Source: JAENVT01 sp963773085 (GTDB lineage: Bacteria > Actinomycetota > Acidimicrobiia > Acidimicrobiales > Ilumatobacteraceae). From it: 64,000 nt of DNA. The number at the start of each line of letters is the position of its first letter. Position 1 is the first letter of the stretch. Of this stretch, positions 37,866 through 48,126 are shown one piece after another. The translations under genes and the position numbers were made by a program. The notes beneath the pieces were generated by a model, which saw nothing but the letters and a program-made list of their open reading frames with translations, was not told the DNA's origin and ran no database searches. The stretch lies in assembly GCA_963773085.1 (NCBI GenBank), contig CAVYZS010000011.1:62001-126000 (forward strand), written 5' to 3'.

Positions 37866-39482
37866 ATGACCACCATCGATACGCACGCAGCAGGCGCCGA
37901 GACTGGCGTTGCGTCGTCCGCGGCCCACCCGGCATCGGTGGTCGATTGGTTGACCACGACCGACCACAAGCGAATTGGTCGGCTCTTCATTGCCGGGTCG
38001 CTCGTGGCCACTCTTGCCGTGATCGTTGTCGCCGCGTTGCTGGGCATCGAACGGATCGACGCGCAGGCGGCGATGTTCGACGTCAACTCGATCCCGCAGT
38101 TGTTCGACGTGTATCGAGTCGGGCTGACATTCATCGTCTTGCTTCCGCTGGTGCTCGGCATCTCCATCGCCGTCGTCCCGTTGCAGCTCGGCGCCCGTTC
38201 GCTGACTTTCCCCAGACTTGCCGCTGCGGGCTTCTGGACATGGTTGGTCGGCTCCGTCCTGGTCGTGATGTCGGTTGCCGCCAACGGTGGTCCCGGCGGA
38301 GGTGATGCCAAGTACGTCGGGTTGTACATGGTCAGCCTGATGGTGCTGGTCCTCGGATTGATCGCTGCCGCCGTTGCACTGGCCACCACCGTGCTCACCA
38401 CCCGCGCCCCGGGCATGAACATGCGCCGGGTACCGCCGTTCAGCTGGTCTGTCCTGGTCTCCGCCCTCGGCCTGCTCTTGGTGTTGCCGGCGATCATCGG
38501 CGCCCTCATCTTCACGTACGTCGACTACCGCTACGGACGTGTCGGCTTCGGCGGCAACAAGGCGATCATGGACTGGATCGGATTCGGGTTCACCCAGCCG
38601 GCCACGTTCGTCTACACGCTGCCAGTGTTCGGTTTTGTCGCCGAGGTGATCGCCGTCGCCAGCGGCCATCGGCTACCGGCGCGAGGCGCGATGTTCAGCG
38701 GCATCGCCCTGGTCGGCATCACAGCGGCGCTCGGAGGTGTGCTGCAGCAACCTGTCGTCTTGCCACCCTCGATCGTTCACACGTCGTTTCGCGGCTGGCT
38801 CAACGCCGTGATTCCCTACGCTCTGTTCGACCTGCTGCCGGTACTCGGAGCCTTCATCGTCATGGTCCTGGGCGCGCATGCGCTGCGAGCCGGGAAGCCA
38901 CGGGTCACAGCACCGTTGGTGTTCGGCCTGCTCGGCGGCCTGCTGGTGTTCGTCGGCATCTGCGCCAACGCGGTCTACAACATCGGCGACTTCCAACTCG
39001 CCGGCACGGTGTTCGAGGAAGGCACGTGGCTGTACGTGCTGTACGGAGCGGTGCTCGGCGGCCTCGGCGCCATCGCCTACTGGGGCCCGAAGTTGTGGGG
39101 TCGCCGGATCCCCGACAAGCAGGTGTTGCCGCTGGCGGCACTCGGGTTCATCGCCACGGTGCTGGCCGCCTCGCCGTATCTCGTCGCCGGGTTCGCCGAT
39201 CAGCCGGCCAACGCCAGCGAGTTCGACTACTCGGGTCCGCAGAACCTCTGGAACGGTGTCGCCACCGCCGGCCACGTCCTGATGTTCGTCACCGTGCTGG
39301 GTTTCGTCGGCCTCGCCGTGCGATCGTTCGCGAAGGGTGCGGCAGCAGGCGATGACCCATGGGACGGGCAGACGCTCGAGTGGGCAACATCATCGCCGGC
39401 CCCCTTCGCCAACTTCGCCGACATGCACTCCGTGTCGTCCGCTGAACCGCTGCTCGACCTGAAGCCACGGAGAGTTCCCTGA
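37866..39482 (+). CDS. Cytochrome oxidase subunit I-like protein with no heme or copper ligands
   Basis: 538 residues, about 12 membrane helices, aligning by eye with the genuine CtaD at 42520: DHKRIGR, VVPLQLGARSLTFPRL, TRAPGMNMRRVPPFSW and LPVFGFVAEVI match DHKKLGL, FVPLQIGARDVAFPRL, MRAPGMSLMKMPIFTW and LPSFGIVSEVL. All six histidine ligands are replaced: heme a His98 by Tyr83; CuB His276 by Gln244 and the cross-linked Tyr280 by Phe248; the His325-His326 pair by Gln294-Gln295 or Gln-Pro; heme a3/a His411 and His413 by Thr387 and Leu389. It cannot bind the usual metals, yet is intact and in an operon. Role unknown; scaffold, quinol or proton channel, or assembly partner are possibilities. 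Confidence 0.85.
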   Translation: MTTIDTHAAGAETGVASSAAHPASVVDWLTTTDHKRIGRLFIAGSLVATLAVIVVAALLGIERIDAQAAMFDVNSIPQLFDVYRVGLTFIVLLPLVLGISIAVVPLQLGARSLTFPRLAAAGFWTWLVGSVLVVMSVAANGGPGGGDAKYVGLYMVSLMVLVLGLIAAAVALATTVLTTRAPGMNMRRVPPFSWSVLVSALGLLLVLPAIIGALIFTYVDYRYGRVGFGGNKAIMDWIGFGFTQPATFVYTLPVFGFVAEVIAVASGHRLPARGAMFSGIALVGITAALGGVLQQPVVLPPSIVHTSFRGWLNAVIPYALFDLLPVLGAFIVMVLGAHALRAGKPRVTAPLVFGLLGGLLVFVGICANAVYNIGDFQLAGTVFEEGTWLYVLYGAVLGGLGAIAYWGPKLWGRRIPDKQVLPLAALGFIATVLAASPYLVAGFADQPANASEFDYSGPQNLWNGVATAGHVLMFVTVLGFVGLAVRSFAKGAAAGDDPWDGQTLEWATSSPAPFANFADMHSVSSAEPLLDLKPRRVP

Positions 39483-40075
39483 TGCTCGCTCTGCCATCTG
39501 CCGCACCACCTGCTCCCCGTCGGCAACTGTTCGTGGGCACCGCGTTGAGCTGCGCGGCCGCCGCATCCCTCGTCGGCGCGATGCTTGCGCTGTGGCTGCG
39601 GTTCCGCCACGACGCCTTGGCGGTTGCCGACCATGGTCCCTGGGTTCCCAAGGGCGTCAAGGTGCCGCTGGTGCCGGCCAACACCATGCTGCTGACTTTC
39701 GTCCCGATCTGCATTCTCGGCCAGTTTGCGGTGTATTCCGCCCGCCGCGATGCCCGAAGCCACACTGCTTTGGCGCTCGCCCTCGTCGGCATCCTCGGCG
39801 TGGCGATCGTCAACGCCCAGGCGTACATCTACGTCCGGATGAACATGCCGGTCACGCCGAAGGGCGCCACGGCTTTCAACACGATGTTCTACGCGATCAC
39901 CGGCACCTACATCGCGCTCGTGGTCATCGGCATCGGGCTCAGCGCCGTCACAGCGTTTCGATACCTGGGTGGACGTATCGAAGATCGTGAGATCGTGTCA
40001 GCGCACGCTTTGTATTGGTACTTCCTCGGTGCGTCGTTCTTCGCACTCTGGTTCGTGGTCTACGTGACGAAGTAG
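39482..40075 (+). CDS. Cytochrome oxidase subunit III-like membrane protein
   Basis: 197 residues, five or six membrane helices. MFYAITGTYIALVVIGIG and ALYWYFLGASFFALWFVVYV correspond to SFYTLTGFHGIHVTVGI and GLYWHFVDIVWIVIFTLVYL of the genuine CtaE at 44522. The conserved His residues (GFHGIH, YWHF) and the Glu after QVY are absent. The ATG overlaps the stop of the subunit I-like gene (TGATG), so the two are made together and probably pair as subunits I and III do. Confidence 0.8.
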   Translation: MLALPSAAPPAPRRQLFVGTALSCAAAASLVGAMLALWLRFRHDALAVADHGPWVPKGVKVPLVPANTMLLTFVPICILGQFAVYSARRDARSHTALALALVGILGVAIVNAQAYIYVRMNMPVTPKGATAFNTMFYAITGTYIALVVIGIGLSAVTAFRYLGGRIEDREIVSAHALYWYFLGASFFALWFVVYVTK

Positions 40076-40089
40076 GCGGAAGGGCACGA

Positions 40090-41253
40090 ATGTTCACCAC
40101 TGGATCCAAACTGTTCATCGGGGCCACCGTCTTGTCGGTCGTCGCCGCCGTCGTCGTCGGCGTATGTATGGGCGGTTCCTCCGCCTGGCTCGGCGTGATC
40201 GGCCTGATCAGCGCGGCCGTGGCGTTTGCCTTCCTGTTCGGCATCAACTACTACGTCCGCGACTGCAATGTGTCGGCGATGTCCGAGAACGCGGCGACCG
40301 AGTCTCCGGCCGCCCGGCCACCGGCGCAACGCAGCATGTGGCCCGCCGTCGCGGCGGTGGCTGTCGGAGCGCTTGCTGTCGGCGCCCAATCCAAGCCGAT
40401 CGTTTTCAAGGCGGGAGTGCTCCTGCTCCTGGCCGCAGCGGTCGAGTGGATGGTTCAGAGCTGGAGCGAGCGGGCGTCGGCCGATCCCGCCTACAACGCC
40501 GACGTGCGCAAGCGCATGCTCCACCCGATCGAGTTTCCGGTGCTCGCTGCCGTCGGTCTCGGGGTGATCATCTATTCGTTCTCGCGCATCATGTTGTGGA
40601 TCGACAAGAGCGGCGGTCCAGTGGTGTTCCTCATCGCCGGCGCACTGGTCTTGGTCGGCGGGTTCTTGTTGGCGGCGAAGCCTGGCCTCAAGGCGGGGGT
40701 CGTCGCCGGGCTGTGTACGATCGCTCTGCTTGGTCTGGTCAGCACCGGCGCCGTGATGGCCATCGACGGACAGCGCACCATCGAGACCCATCCGACCACC
40801 AACACCGACAACAGCGCGGCATGCCTGTTGGCCGAGGAGGGCCCCGGCACCCAAGCCGAGATCGACCACAAGGGTTCGCAGGCGGTGGCGGCCAAAGCCG
40901 GCGTTGCCCTCACTGTCGTGCTCGAAGACGGCCAGCTCACGGCACACGAGCAGGCCGTCGATGGTAACCAGAACCCGGTCACCGTCTCGCGTGGCAATGT
41001 CGTCAACGTGATCTTCAAGAACCGCGATCCCGAGAAGCGACGACTCACGGTCAACATGGGCGAGTTCGAACAAGACGTCAACGGAACCATCGTCAAGCAA
41101 CGGCCGAGAGTCTGCACGACACTGGTGCGGGGCAACGATGGCGTCCAGTTCCTGTCGTTCGTCCTGCCGAAACCATCGATCGCCAGTAGTCAGCCGTACA
41201 CCTTCACCGTTCCCGGCGTCGACACGCCCCCGGTCGAAATCCAGGTTCCCTGA
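40090..41253 (+). CDS. Seven-helix membrane protein with cupredoxin-like C-terminal domain
   Basis: 387 residues, probable start ATG giving MFTTGSKLFIGA. About seven hydrophobic helices in residues 8-235, then an exported domain of about 140 residues with strands VTVSRGNVVNVIFKNRD, RRLTVNMGEF and PYTFTVPGVDTPPVEI, resembling a cupredoxin sandwich. The usual Cys-His-His-Met copper ligands are not in recognisable positions (one Cys in RPRVCTTL). It sits 14 bp after the subunit III-like gene and directly before ctaC, so it probably belongs to the oxidase complex or its assembly. I do not recognise the family. Confidence 0.7.
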   Translation: MFTTGSKLFIGATVLSVVAAVVVGVCMGGSSAWLGVIGLISAAVAFAFLFGINYYVRDCNVSAMSENAATESPAARPPAQRSMWPAVAAVAVGALAVGAQSKPIVFKAGVLLLLAAAVEWMVQSWSERASADPAYNADVRKRMLHPIEFPVLAAVGLGVIIYSFSRIMLWIDKSGGPVVFLIAGALVLVGGFLLAAKPGLKAGVVAGLCTIALLGLVSTGAVMAIDGQRTIETHPTTNTDNSAACLLAEEGPGTQAEIDHKGSQAVAAKAGVALTVVLEDGQLTAHEQAVDGNQNPVTVSRGNVVNVIFKNRDPEKRRLTVNMGEFEQDVNGTIVKQRPRVCTTLVRGNDGVQFLSFVLPKPSIASSQPYTFTVPGVDTPPVEIQVP

Positions 41254-41256
41254 GTG

Positions 41257-42507
41257 ATGAGCGGAGTCGATCAGCCAGTGAGTACGGTGCGATCTGTGAA
41301 ACAGCGATTGGGCCTTGGCCTCGCGCTTCTCGGTGCGGCGGTGGCGCTCGGCGGCTGTGCCCGCGATGCTCCGCAAGACACGTGGCAGCCGGCCGGCTCG
41401 AATGCCCAAGAGATCCAGGACCTGCAGTGGTGGGTCTTCATGATCGCCGGGATCATCCTCGTCATCGTCTTCGTGGTCATCATCTACGTCGTCATCCGGT
41501 TCCGCGACCGTGGGCAGGAGATGCCCAAGCAGTCGCATGGCAACCCGACCCTCGAGATCGGGCTGACCATCCTTCCCGCGATCATCCTGATCGCGATCGG
41601 CATCCCTACAGTGAGCACGGTGTTCTCGCTGGCCAACACCAGCGACACGCAATGCATCGTCAACATCACCGGCCAGCAGTGGTGGTGGGAGTACGAATAC
41701 CCGGTGCAGACGTGCGGCGGGGTCGAGATCGCCGAACCGGTCGTCACCAGTGGCGAGCTCGTGATTCCCACCCAGGTGAATGTGCTGTTGCGAATCACCA
41801 GCAACGACGTCATCCACTCGTACTGGATCCCCCGGCTCAACGGAAAGCGCGACGCCGTGCCCGGTCGCATCCACCCGCTGCGAATGGAGGCCGATCAGCC
41901 AGGCATCTATGCCGGACAATGCACCGAGTTCTGTGGGCTCAGCCATGCCCGAATGCGGATGAACGCGGTCGCCCTCACTGTCGCCGACTTCGGCACCTGG
42001 GTGGGCAACCAATTGACGCTCGCAACAAAGCCGACCGATGCGCTGGCGTTGAAGGGCGAAGACACCTTCCGCACGCAGTGTTCGCGCTGCCACCAGGTCA
42101 ATGGACTGATGGAGGAGAACGCCGACGGCACGAACTCCGACAAGCCCGTCATCGCCCAACCGGATCTGTACATCGTGTCTGGTAATGCACCACAGCTCAC
42201 CCATCTGATGTCGCGAACCACGTTCGCCGGGGCGACATGGGATCTGTTGACCGATGAATGCCGCACCGCACTGCGCGACGCGCCGCCTGACGAGTTCGGT
42301 GCCCTGTATCTGCAGGGGGTCACGCCGGATTGTTTCAACGAATCCGACCTGCGTGAGTGGATACGCAACGCGCCCGCGAAGAAACCGATGTATGCCAGCG
42401 AAGCAGACAAGACACAGAACGGTGGGAAGTACCGCGGCATGCCGAACCTCAATCTCACCGACGACCAGATCGACGAGATCATCGCCTACCTACTCGAGCG
42501 GAAGTAA
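41257..42507 (+). CDS. ctaC: Cytochrome c oxidase subunit II with fused cytochrome c domain (caa3 type)
   Basis: 416 residues. Lipobox LGGC (Cys34) anchors the N-terminus, and two membrane helices follow. The CuA site is complete: HSYWIPRLNGK, then GQCTEFCGLSHARMRM (Cys, Cys, His, Met). The electron-entry aromatic stretch QQWWWEYEYP is present. Near residue 275 a c-type heme motif CSRCH starts a fused cytochrome c domain, with a possible axial Met in YRGMPNL. It takes electrons from cytochrome c and passes them to subunit I. Confidence 0.95.
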   Translation: MSGVDQPVSTVRSVKQRLGLGLALLGAAVALGGCARDAPQDTWQPAGSNAQEIQDLQWWVFMIAGIILVIVFVVIIYVVIRFRDRGQEMPKQSHGNPTLEIGLTILPAIILIAIGIPTVSTVFSLANTSDTQCIVNITGQQWWWEYEYPVQTCGGVEIAEPVVTSGELVIPTQVNVLLRITSNDVIHSYWIPRLNGKRDAVPGRIHPLRMEADQPGIYAGQCTEFCGLSHARMRMNAVALTVADFGTWVGNQLTLATKPTDALALKGEDTFRTQCSRCHQVNGLMEENADGTNSDKPVIAQPDLYIVSGNAPQLTHLMSRTTFAGATWDLLTDECRTALRDAPPDEFGALYLQGVTPDCFNESDLREWIRNAPAKKPMYASEADKTQNGGKYRGMPNLNLTDDQIDEIIAYLLERK

Positions 42508-42519
42508 GGAAGATCCCAG

Positions 42520-44521
42520 ATGGCCATCATCGAACGACCCTCCACAGTTCCAGCCCTAGCCGGCGGCGAAGCGCCGCAGTTCGTCGGTCCGTCGTCGACC
42601 TATGGCATCTATCGCCGCCCGGTCTCGACCACCGGGTGGCGCTCCTGGCTGTTCACCGTCGACCACAAGAAGCTCGGCCTCATGTACGGCGTGTCGGCCA
42701 TGTTCTTCTTCCTCGTCGGGGGCATCGAGGCGCTGCTGATCCGCACGCAGTTGGCCATGCCCGACAACACCGTGCTCAGCGCCAGCGTCTACAACCAGAT
42801 GTTCACGATGCACGCCACCACCATGGTGTTCTTGTTCGTCATGCCGATGGCGGCGGGGTGGGCCAACTACTTCGTGCCGTTGCAGATCGGCGCCCGCGAC
42901 GTGGCGTTCCCACGGCTCAATGCCTTCGGTTTCTGGTGCTTCTTGTTCGGCGGCATCTTCTTGAACACGTCGTGGATCCTCGGCGGTGCGGCCGACGGTG
43001 GCTGGTTCATGTACCAGCCCAATGCCAACGCCTTGTTCTCGCCTTCCCACGGCGTCGACTTCTGGTCGCTCGGTCTGCAGATCACCGGCATCGCCTCGCT
43101 CACCGGCGCGATCAACCTGATCGTCACCGTCCTCAACATGCGTGCGCCGGGCATGAGCCTGATGAAGATGCCGATCTTCACCTGGATGATCCTCGTCGTG
43201 CAGTTCCTGCTGGTGTTCGCGATCCCGGTCATCACCGTGGCCTTGTTCCTGCTGATGTTCCAGCGCAACTTCGGTGCCCAGTTCTTCAACGTCGACGCCG
43301 GAGCCGACCCATTGCTGTGGCAGCACTTGTTCTGGATATTCGGACATCCGGAGGTGTACATCCTCATCTTGCCCAGCTTCGGCATCGTCAGCGAGGTGCT
43401 GCCGGTGTTCAGTCGAAAACCGCTCTTCGGGTACAAGTTCGTGGTGTTCTCAGGAGCGGCCATCGGCTTCGTCGGGTGGGGTGTGTGGGCCCACCACATG
43501 TTCGCCAGTGGTCTCGGTCCGGTCAGCGTCGCGGTGTTCTCGGTCAGCACGATGTTGATCGCGATTCCGACCGGCGTGAAGATCGTCAACTGGACGCTCA
43601 CGATGTGGGGCGGCAAGCTCCACTTCACGACGGCGATGCTGTTCGCGATCGGTTTGATCGTCGAGTTCACCATCGGCGGTTTGTCAGGCGTCACCCACGC
43701 GGTGTCGCCATCCGACACCCAGCAGACCGACACCTACTACATCGTCGCCCACTTCCATTATGTGTTGTTCGGTGGCGCAGTCTTCGGCATCTTCGCCGGC
43801 TTCTACTACTGGTGGCCGAAGATGTTCGGCAAGCTGCTCAACGAAAGGCTCGGTAAGTGGAACTTCTGGTTCATGGTCATCGGTATGAACCTGACCTTCG
43901 GACCGATGCACATCATGGGTTTGCAAGGCCAACCGCGTCGCATGGTCGTCTATCCCGAGAACCTCACGGGTGAGGGCTTCTTCAACCTCCACTTCTGGAA
44001 CACGGTTGCCAGCATCGGCTCCTACCTGCTGGCGCTTGGAATATTCTTCTTCCTGGTCAACGTGTGGCACACGACCCGCAAGGGTGCCGCTTCACCACTC
44101 GATCCGTGGGATGCGCGCAGCCTCGAATGGCTCACCACCAACCCGCCGAAAGAGCACAACTTCGACGTCATCCCCCAGGTGCACGCCCTCGACGAGTTCT
44201 TCCACATGAAGTACGAAGAAGTTGACACCGACGCCGGGCCACGACTGCACAAGATTTGCACCGCCGAGGAACTGCTGGCCGAGCAAGAGGCCAACGCCGA
44301 CAAGCACATCCACATGCCGTCGCCGTCGTATTGGCCCATGGTGGTGGCCATCGCCTTGCCGATCATGGCCTACGGCATCATCTACTCGACCGTGCTGGCC
44401 GTCGCCGGCGGGTTCATCCTGCTGCTGGCCATATTCGCCTGGGCGCTCGAGCCGTCGGTCGCCGATGACAGCGACTACGACCCGCCCTTGCAAGGTGGAG
44501 AACCAGGCAAGGAGCTCGCCA

Positions 44522-44529
<8 letters not shown>
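42520..44529 (+). CDS. ctaD: Cytochrome c oxidase subunit I
   Basis: 669 residues, 12 core membrane helices plus a C-terminal extension with two more (about 605-650). All ligands are present: heme a His98 and His413, CuB His276, His325 and His326, heme a3 His411, and the His-Tyr cross-link Tyr280 in GHPEVYILILP. The K-channel Lys is in PTGVKIVNW. Reduces O2 to water while pumping protons. The C-terminal extension may replace a separate small subunit. It follows ctaC by 12 bp. Confidence 0.97.
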
Positions 44530-45184
<655 letters not shown>

Positions 45185-45194
45185 GGTCCGCCCG

Positions 45195-45530
45195 ATGACT
45201 ACCACCGAGCACGTCGAACACGCTGAGCACGCTGGCCACGACGACACCCATGGTCACAAACCGAACAGCTTCTACATCAAGGTTGCCGCCGCCCTGGCGG
45301 TCGTCACGGCCCTCGAGGTCGCCCTCTACTACCTCGATCTTCACTCGTGGTACATGCCGATCCTGATGATCCTGATGGTCGTCAAGTTTCTGACGGTCGT
45401 TTCGGTGTTCATGCATCTCAGGTACGACAACAAGATCTTCAGCATGTTGTTCTACTCGGGCTTGATCCTGGCGCTGGTGGTGTACATCGTCGCACTCTTG
45501 ACGTTCCGCTTCTTCGACCCTGGCACCTGA
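45195..45530 (+). CDS. ctaF: Cytochrome c oxidase subunit IV (prokaryotic type)
   Basis: 111 residues. A His-rich start (EHVEHAEHAGHDDTHGH) and three membrane helices with ALEVALYYLDL and KFLTVVSVFMHLRYDNK match the COX4-pro/CtaF family. It lies 10 bp after ctaE. Confidence 0.88.
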   Translation: MTTTEHVEHAEHAGHDDTHGHKPNSFYIKVAAALAVVTALEVALYYLDLHSWYMPILMILMVVKFLTVVSVFMHLRYDNKIFSMLFYSGLILALVVYIVALLTFRFFDPGT

Positions 45531-45533
45531 CCG

Positions 45534-46418
45534 ATGCTTGGCGCGACCTTCGCCGATCCGTGGAGGTTCCAGGCCAACCCCGAGGTCTACCTGCTCGTCG
45601 CCTTCCTGATCGCTGCCTACATCTACGCGATCCGCGTGATCGGCCCGCGGGCGGTTCCCGAGGGCCAGCCCGTTGTCACCCGGGCGCACGTGTGGTGCTT
45701 CGGCGGGGCGATGGTGTTGCTCTCCACCGCCAGCACCTGGCCGATCCACCAGATCGCCGAGGACTACCTCTACTCGGCGCACATGCTGCAGCACATGATG
45801 CTGAGCTACTTCATGCCACCACTGGTGCTGCTGGCCACACCGACATGGTTGATGCGTCTGCTCGTCGGAACCGGCCGCACGTATCGAGTCGTCGCGTTCA
45901 TGACCAAGCCGGTGGTCGCCGCCGTGGTGTTCAACGTCGTGGTGATGGTCACCCACATCCCGCCGGTCGTCAACGCGTCGGTGCAGAGTGCACCGTTGCA
46001 CTACTCCCTGCACCTGTTGCTGGTGCTCACGGCGGTGTTGATGTGGATGCCTGTCGTCGGGCCGTTCCCCGAATTGCGCATGAGCAACGCCGCCAAGCCG
46101 ATCTACCTGTTCCTGCAGAGCGTCGTGCCCACCGTGCCGGCCGGCTGGTTGACCTTTGCAGAAGGCGTCGTCTACAAGCACTACAACCAGCCGGTGCGGG
46201 TGTGGGGCATCAGCCCGACAGACGACCAGCAGTTGGCCGGGGCGATCATGAAGATCGGCGGTTCGATCTTCCTGTGGTCGCTGGTGGTCTTCTACTTCTT
46301 CAAGCGCTTCGCCACGACGTGGAAGGAAGACAACAGCTATCGCCGGGCGCCGTTGACCTTCGAGCAGGTCAAGACGGAGTTCGACAGCACTCCTGCTCCG
46401 TCCGAAAAGATCCGCTAG
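45534..46418 (+). CDS. ctaG: Cytochrome c oxidase assembly protein CtaG (caa3 type)
   Basis: 294 residues, about seven helices. Family features: STWPIHQIAEDYLYSAHMLQHM, then VTHIPPVVN and LHYSLHLLLVLTAVLMW with several in-membrane His residues, thought to help deliver copper to the oxidase. It lies 3 bp after ctaF and ends 9 bp from a convergent ABC gene. Confidence 0.9.
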   Translation: MLGATFADPWRFQANPEVYLLVAFLIAAYIYAIRVIGPRAVPEGQPVVTRAHVWCFGGAMVLLSTASTWPIHQIAEDYLYSAHMLQHMMLSYFMPPLVLLATPTWLMRLLVGTGRTYRVVAFMTKPVVAAVVFNVVVMVTHIPPVVNASVQSAPLHYSLHLLLVLTAVLMWMPVVGPFPELRMSNAAKPIYLFLQSVVPTVPAGWLTFAEGVVYKHYNQPVRVWGISPTDDQQLAGAIMKIGGSIFLWSLVVFYFFKRFATTWKEDNSYRRAPLTFEQVKTEFDSTPAPSEKIR

Positions 46419-46427
46419 ACCGCCAAA

Positions 46428-47153
46428 CTAATCCCAGCGGAACAGGCGTGAGGCCAGCACCGGGGTCACGACCGCCCAGACGCACAGCACGACCCATGAT
46501 CGTGCGGGCTGCGTGCCGGCATCGCTCAGGGTCTCGCGGAGCACATCGGCGAGAGCACCGGATGGCAGCGCATAGGCGACGGAGCGAACCGCTCCGGGGA
46601 GCTCGGCAAACGGGATGACCATGCCGCCGAGCAGTAGCAGGACGAGATACAACCCGTTCTGCGCGGCAAGGTTGATCTCACCGGGCAGGGTGCCGGCGAG
46701 GGTCAGGCCGATACCGGCGAAAGCCATCGTGCCGACGATGACGCCGAGGACGGCGAGTAACCAATTCGGCGAATCCGGGTTCCAGCCGAGCAGGAAGGCG
46801 ACCGGCAACAGCACCGCGAACTGCACGATCTCGACAGCGATCACCGACCCGATCTTGGCGGCGATCAACCGCGGTCGGCCCAGGGGTGTGGCTCCCAACC
46901 GTTTGAGCACGTGATAGCTGCGTTCGAATCCGGTACCGATGCCGAGACTGACCATTGCCGTGCTCATCGTCGCCAGGGCGAGGATGCCGGGGGCGAGGAA
47001 GTCGATCGGCTCATTCGTACCGGTCGGTAGAACGTCGACGGCGCTGAAAAACACAAGCAACAGCACCGGGATGCCGAGAGTCAGCAGCAATTGTTCGCCG
47101 TTGCCGGCCACACGTCGGATTTCGGCACGCAGTTGGATGAGAACCAACTTCAT
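46428..47153 (-). CDS. ABC-2 type transporter permease
   Basis: 241 residues, six membrane helices, N-terminal MKLVLIQLRAEIRRVAGNGEQ typical of drug or lipid exporter permeases, and ARNGLY-like element (AAQNGLYLVLLLLGG) near 165. Its ATG overlaps the stop of the ATPase gene, so it is the membrane half of that exporter. Substrate unknown. Confidence 0.88.
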   Translation of the reverse strand: MKLVLIQLRAEIRRVAGNGEQLLLTLGIPVLLLVFFSAVDVLPTGTNEPIDFLAPGILALATMSTAMVSLGIGTGFERSYHVLKRLGATPLGRPRLIAAKIGSVIAVEIVQFAVLLPVAFLLGWNPDSPNWLLAVLGVIVGTMAFAGIGLTLAGTLPGEINLAAQNGLYLVLLLLGGMVIPFAELPGAVRSVAYALPSGALADVLRETLSDAGTQPARSWVVLCVWAVVTPVLASRLFRWD

Positions 47154-48052
47154 CAGCCGTCACCACCGGTGAGCCGACGGAACACGTCTTCCAGACGTTG
47201 CCCGCCGGCGCGCATGTCGTGCAGGGGGTAGCCACCCTCGGCCAACCAGCCGCCCAGTTGGGCCATCAGGCGCGGCTGAGGCGGGGCGTCGATGACGTAC
47301 TCGTCGTGGCCGACCTTGCTGGCGACGATGCCCGTCGCAGCGGCGAGTTCGCGGAGATCGAGCTCCGGGTCGCTGCGAAAGCGGATCTCGTCGTGACCTC
47401 TGCGCAGCTCGGCCAGAGTGCCGTCGGCTATCAACGACCCGTGGTCGATGATCACCATGCGATCGGCCAAGCGCTCGGCTTCGTCGAGTTCGTGTGTGGC
47501 GAGCACCACGGCGCAGCCGTTCGACGCCAGCCCGCGGATGATGCAGCGGATCGCATCGCGCCCGTTCACATCGACGCCCGACGTCGGCTCGTCGAGGAAG
47601 GCGACGTCGGGTTCGGCAGCGAGCGCCAGCGCCAGCGACAAACGCTGTCGTTCGCCGCCCGACAGCCGTTTCCAGATCGCCTTGCTCCTGTCGGTCAACC
47701 CGACAGCCTCGACCAGCGCACCTGCATCGGCGCCGTTGCCGTAGAGACCGGCGTAGTGCCGCACGGTCTCCAGTACGCCCGATCCCGGGTAGATGCCCCC
47801 CTCCTGGAGCATCACTCCCATCCGTTTGCTGAGCTGGCGTTGATGCGTCGCCGGGTCGAACCCGAGTACCCGCACCGTTCCTGTCGTCGGTCGCCCGTAG
47901 CCCTCGCAGACCTCGATCGTCGAGGTCTTGCCGGCGCCATTCGGGCCGAGCACCGTCGTGACCTGACCGGCCTCGGCAGTGAACGAGATGCCATCGACGG
48001 CCAGCACGTCTCCATGACGAACCGTCAGTTGCTCGACTTCTACGGCGGCCAC
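47153..48052 (-). CDS. ABC transporter ATP-binding protein
   Basis: 299 residues. Walker A GPNGAGKTST, Q-loop MLQEGGIYPG, signature LSGGERQRLSLA, Walker B VAFLDEPTSGVD and H-loop LATHELDEAE are all intact. A C-terminal domain of the DrrA/CcmA type follows. Works with the permease downstream, probably exporting a drug or lipid. Confidence 0.93.
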   Translation of the reverse strand: MAAVEVEQLTVRHGDVLAVDGISFTAEAGQVTTVLGPNGAGKTSTIEVCEGYGRPTTGTVRVLGFDPATHQRQLSKRMGVMLQEGGIYPGSGVLETVRHYAGLYGNGADAGALVEAVGLTDRSKAIWKRLSGGERQRLSLALALAAEPDVAFLDEPTSGVDVNGRDAIRCIIRGLASNGCAVVLATHELDEAERLADRMVIIDHGSLIADGTLAELRRGHDEIRFRSDPELDLRELAAATGIVASKVGHDEYVIDAPPQPRLMAQLGGWLAEGGYPLHDMRAGGQRLEDVFRRLTGGDG

Positions 48053-48126
48053 AGCGTGCGACCCTAGGCGACCATCCGGCCGAATTCGCGATCAAGTCAC
48101 GGTCCGATCGGGCCGATCAATGGGAC

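Noticed and set aside
40060..42204. 714-codon open frame antisense to the 40090 gene and ctaC
   Set aside because: His/Asp/Arg-rich shadow translation; the plus-strand genes are clear.
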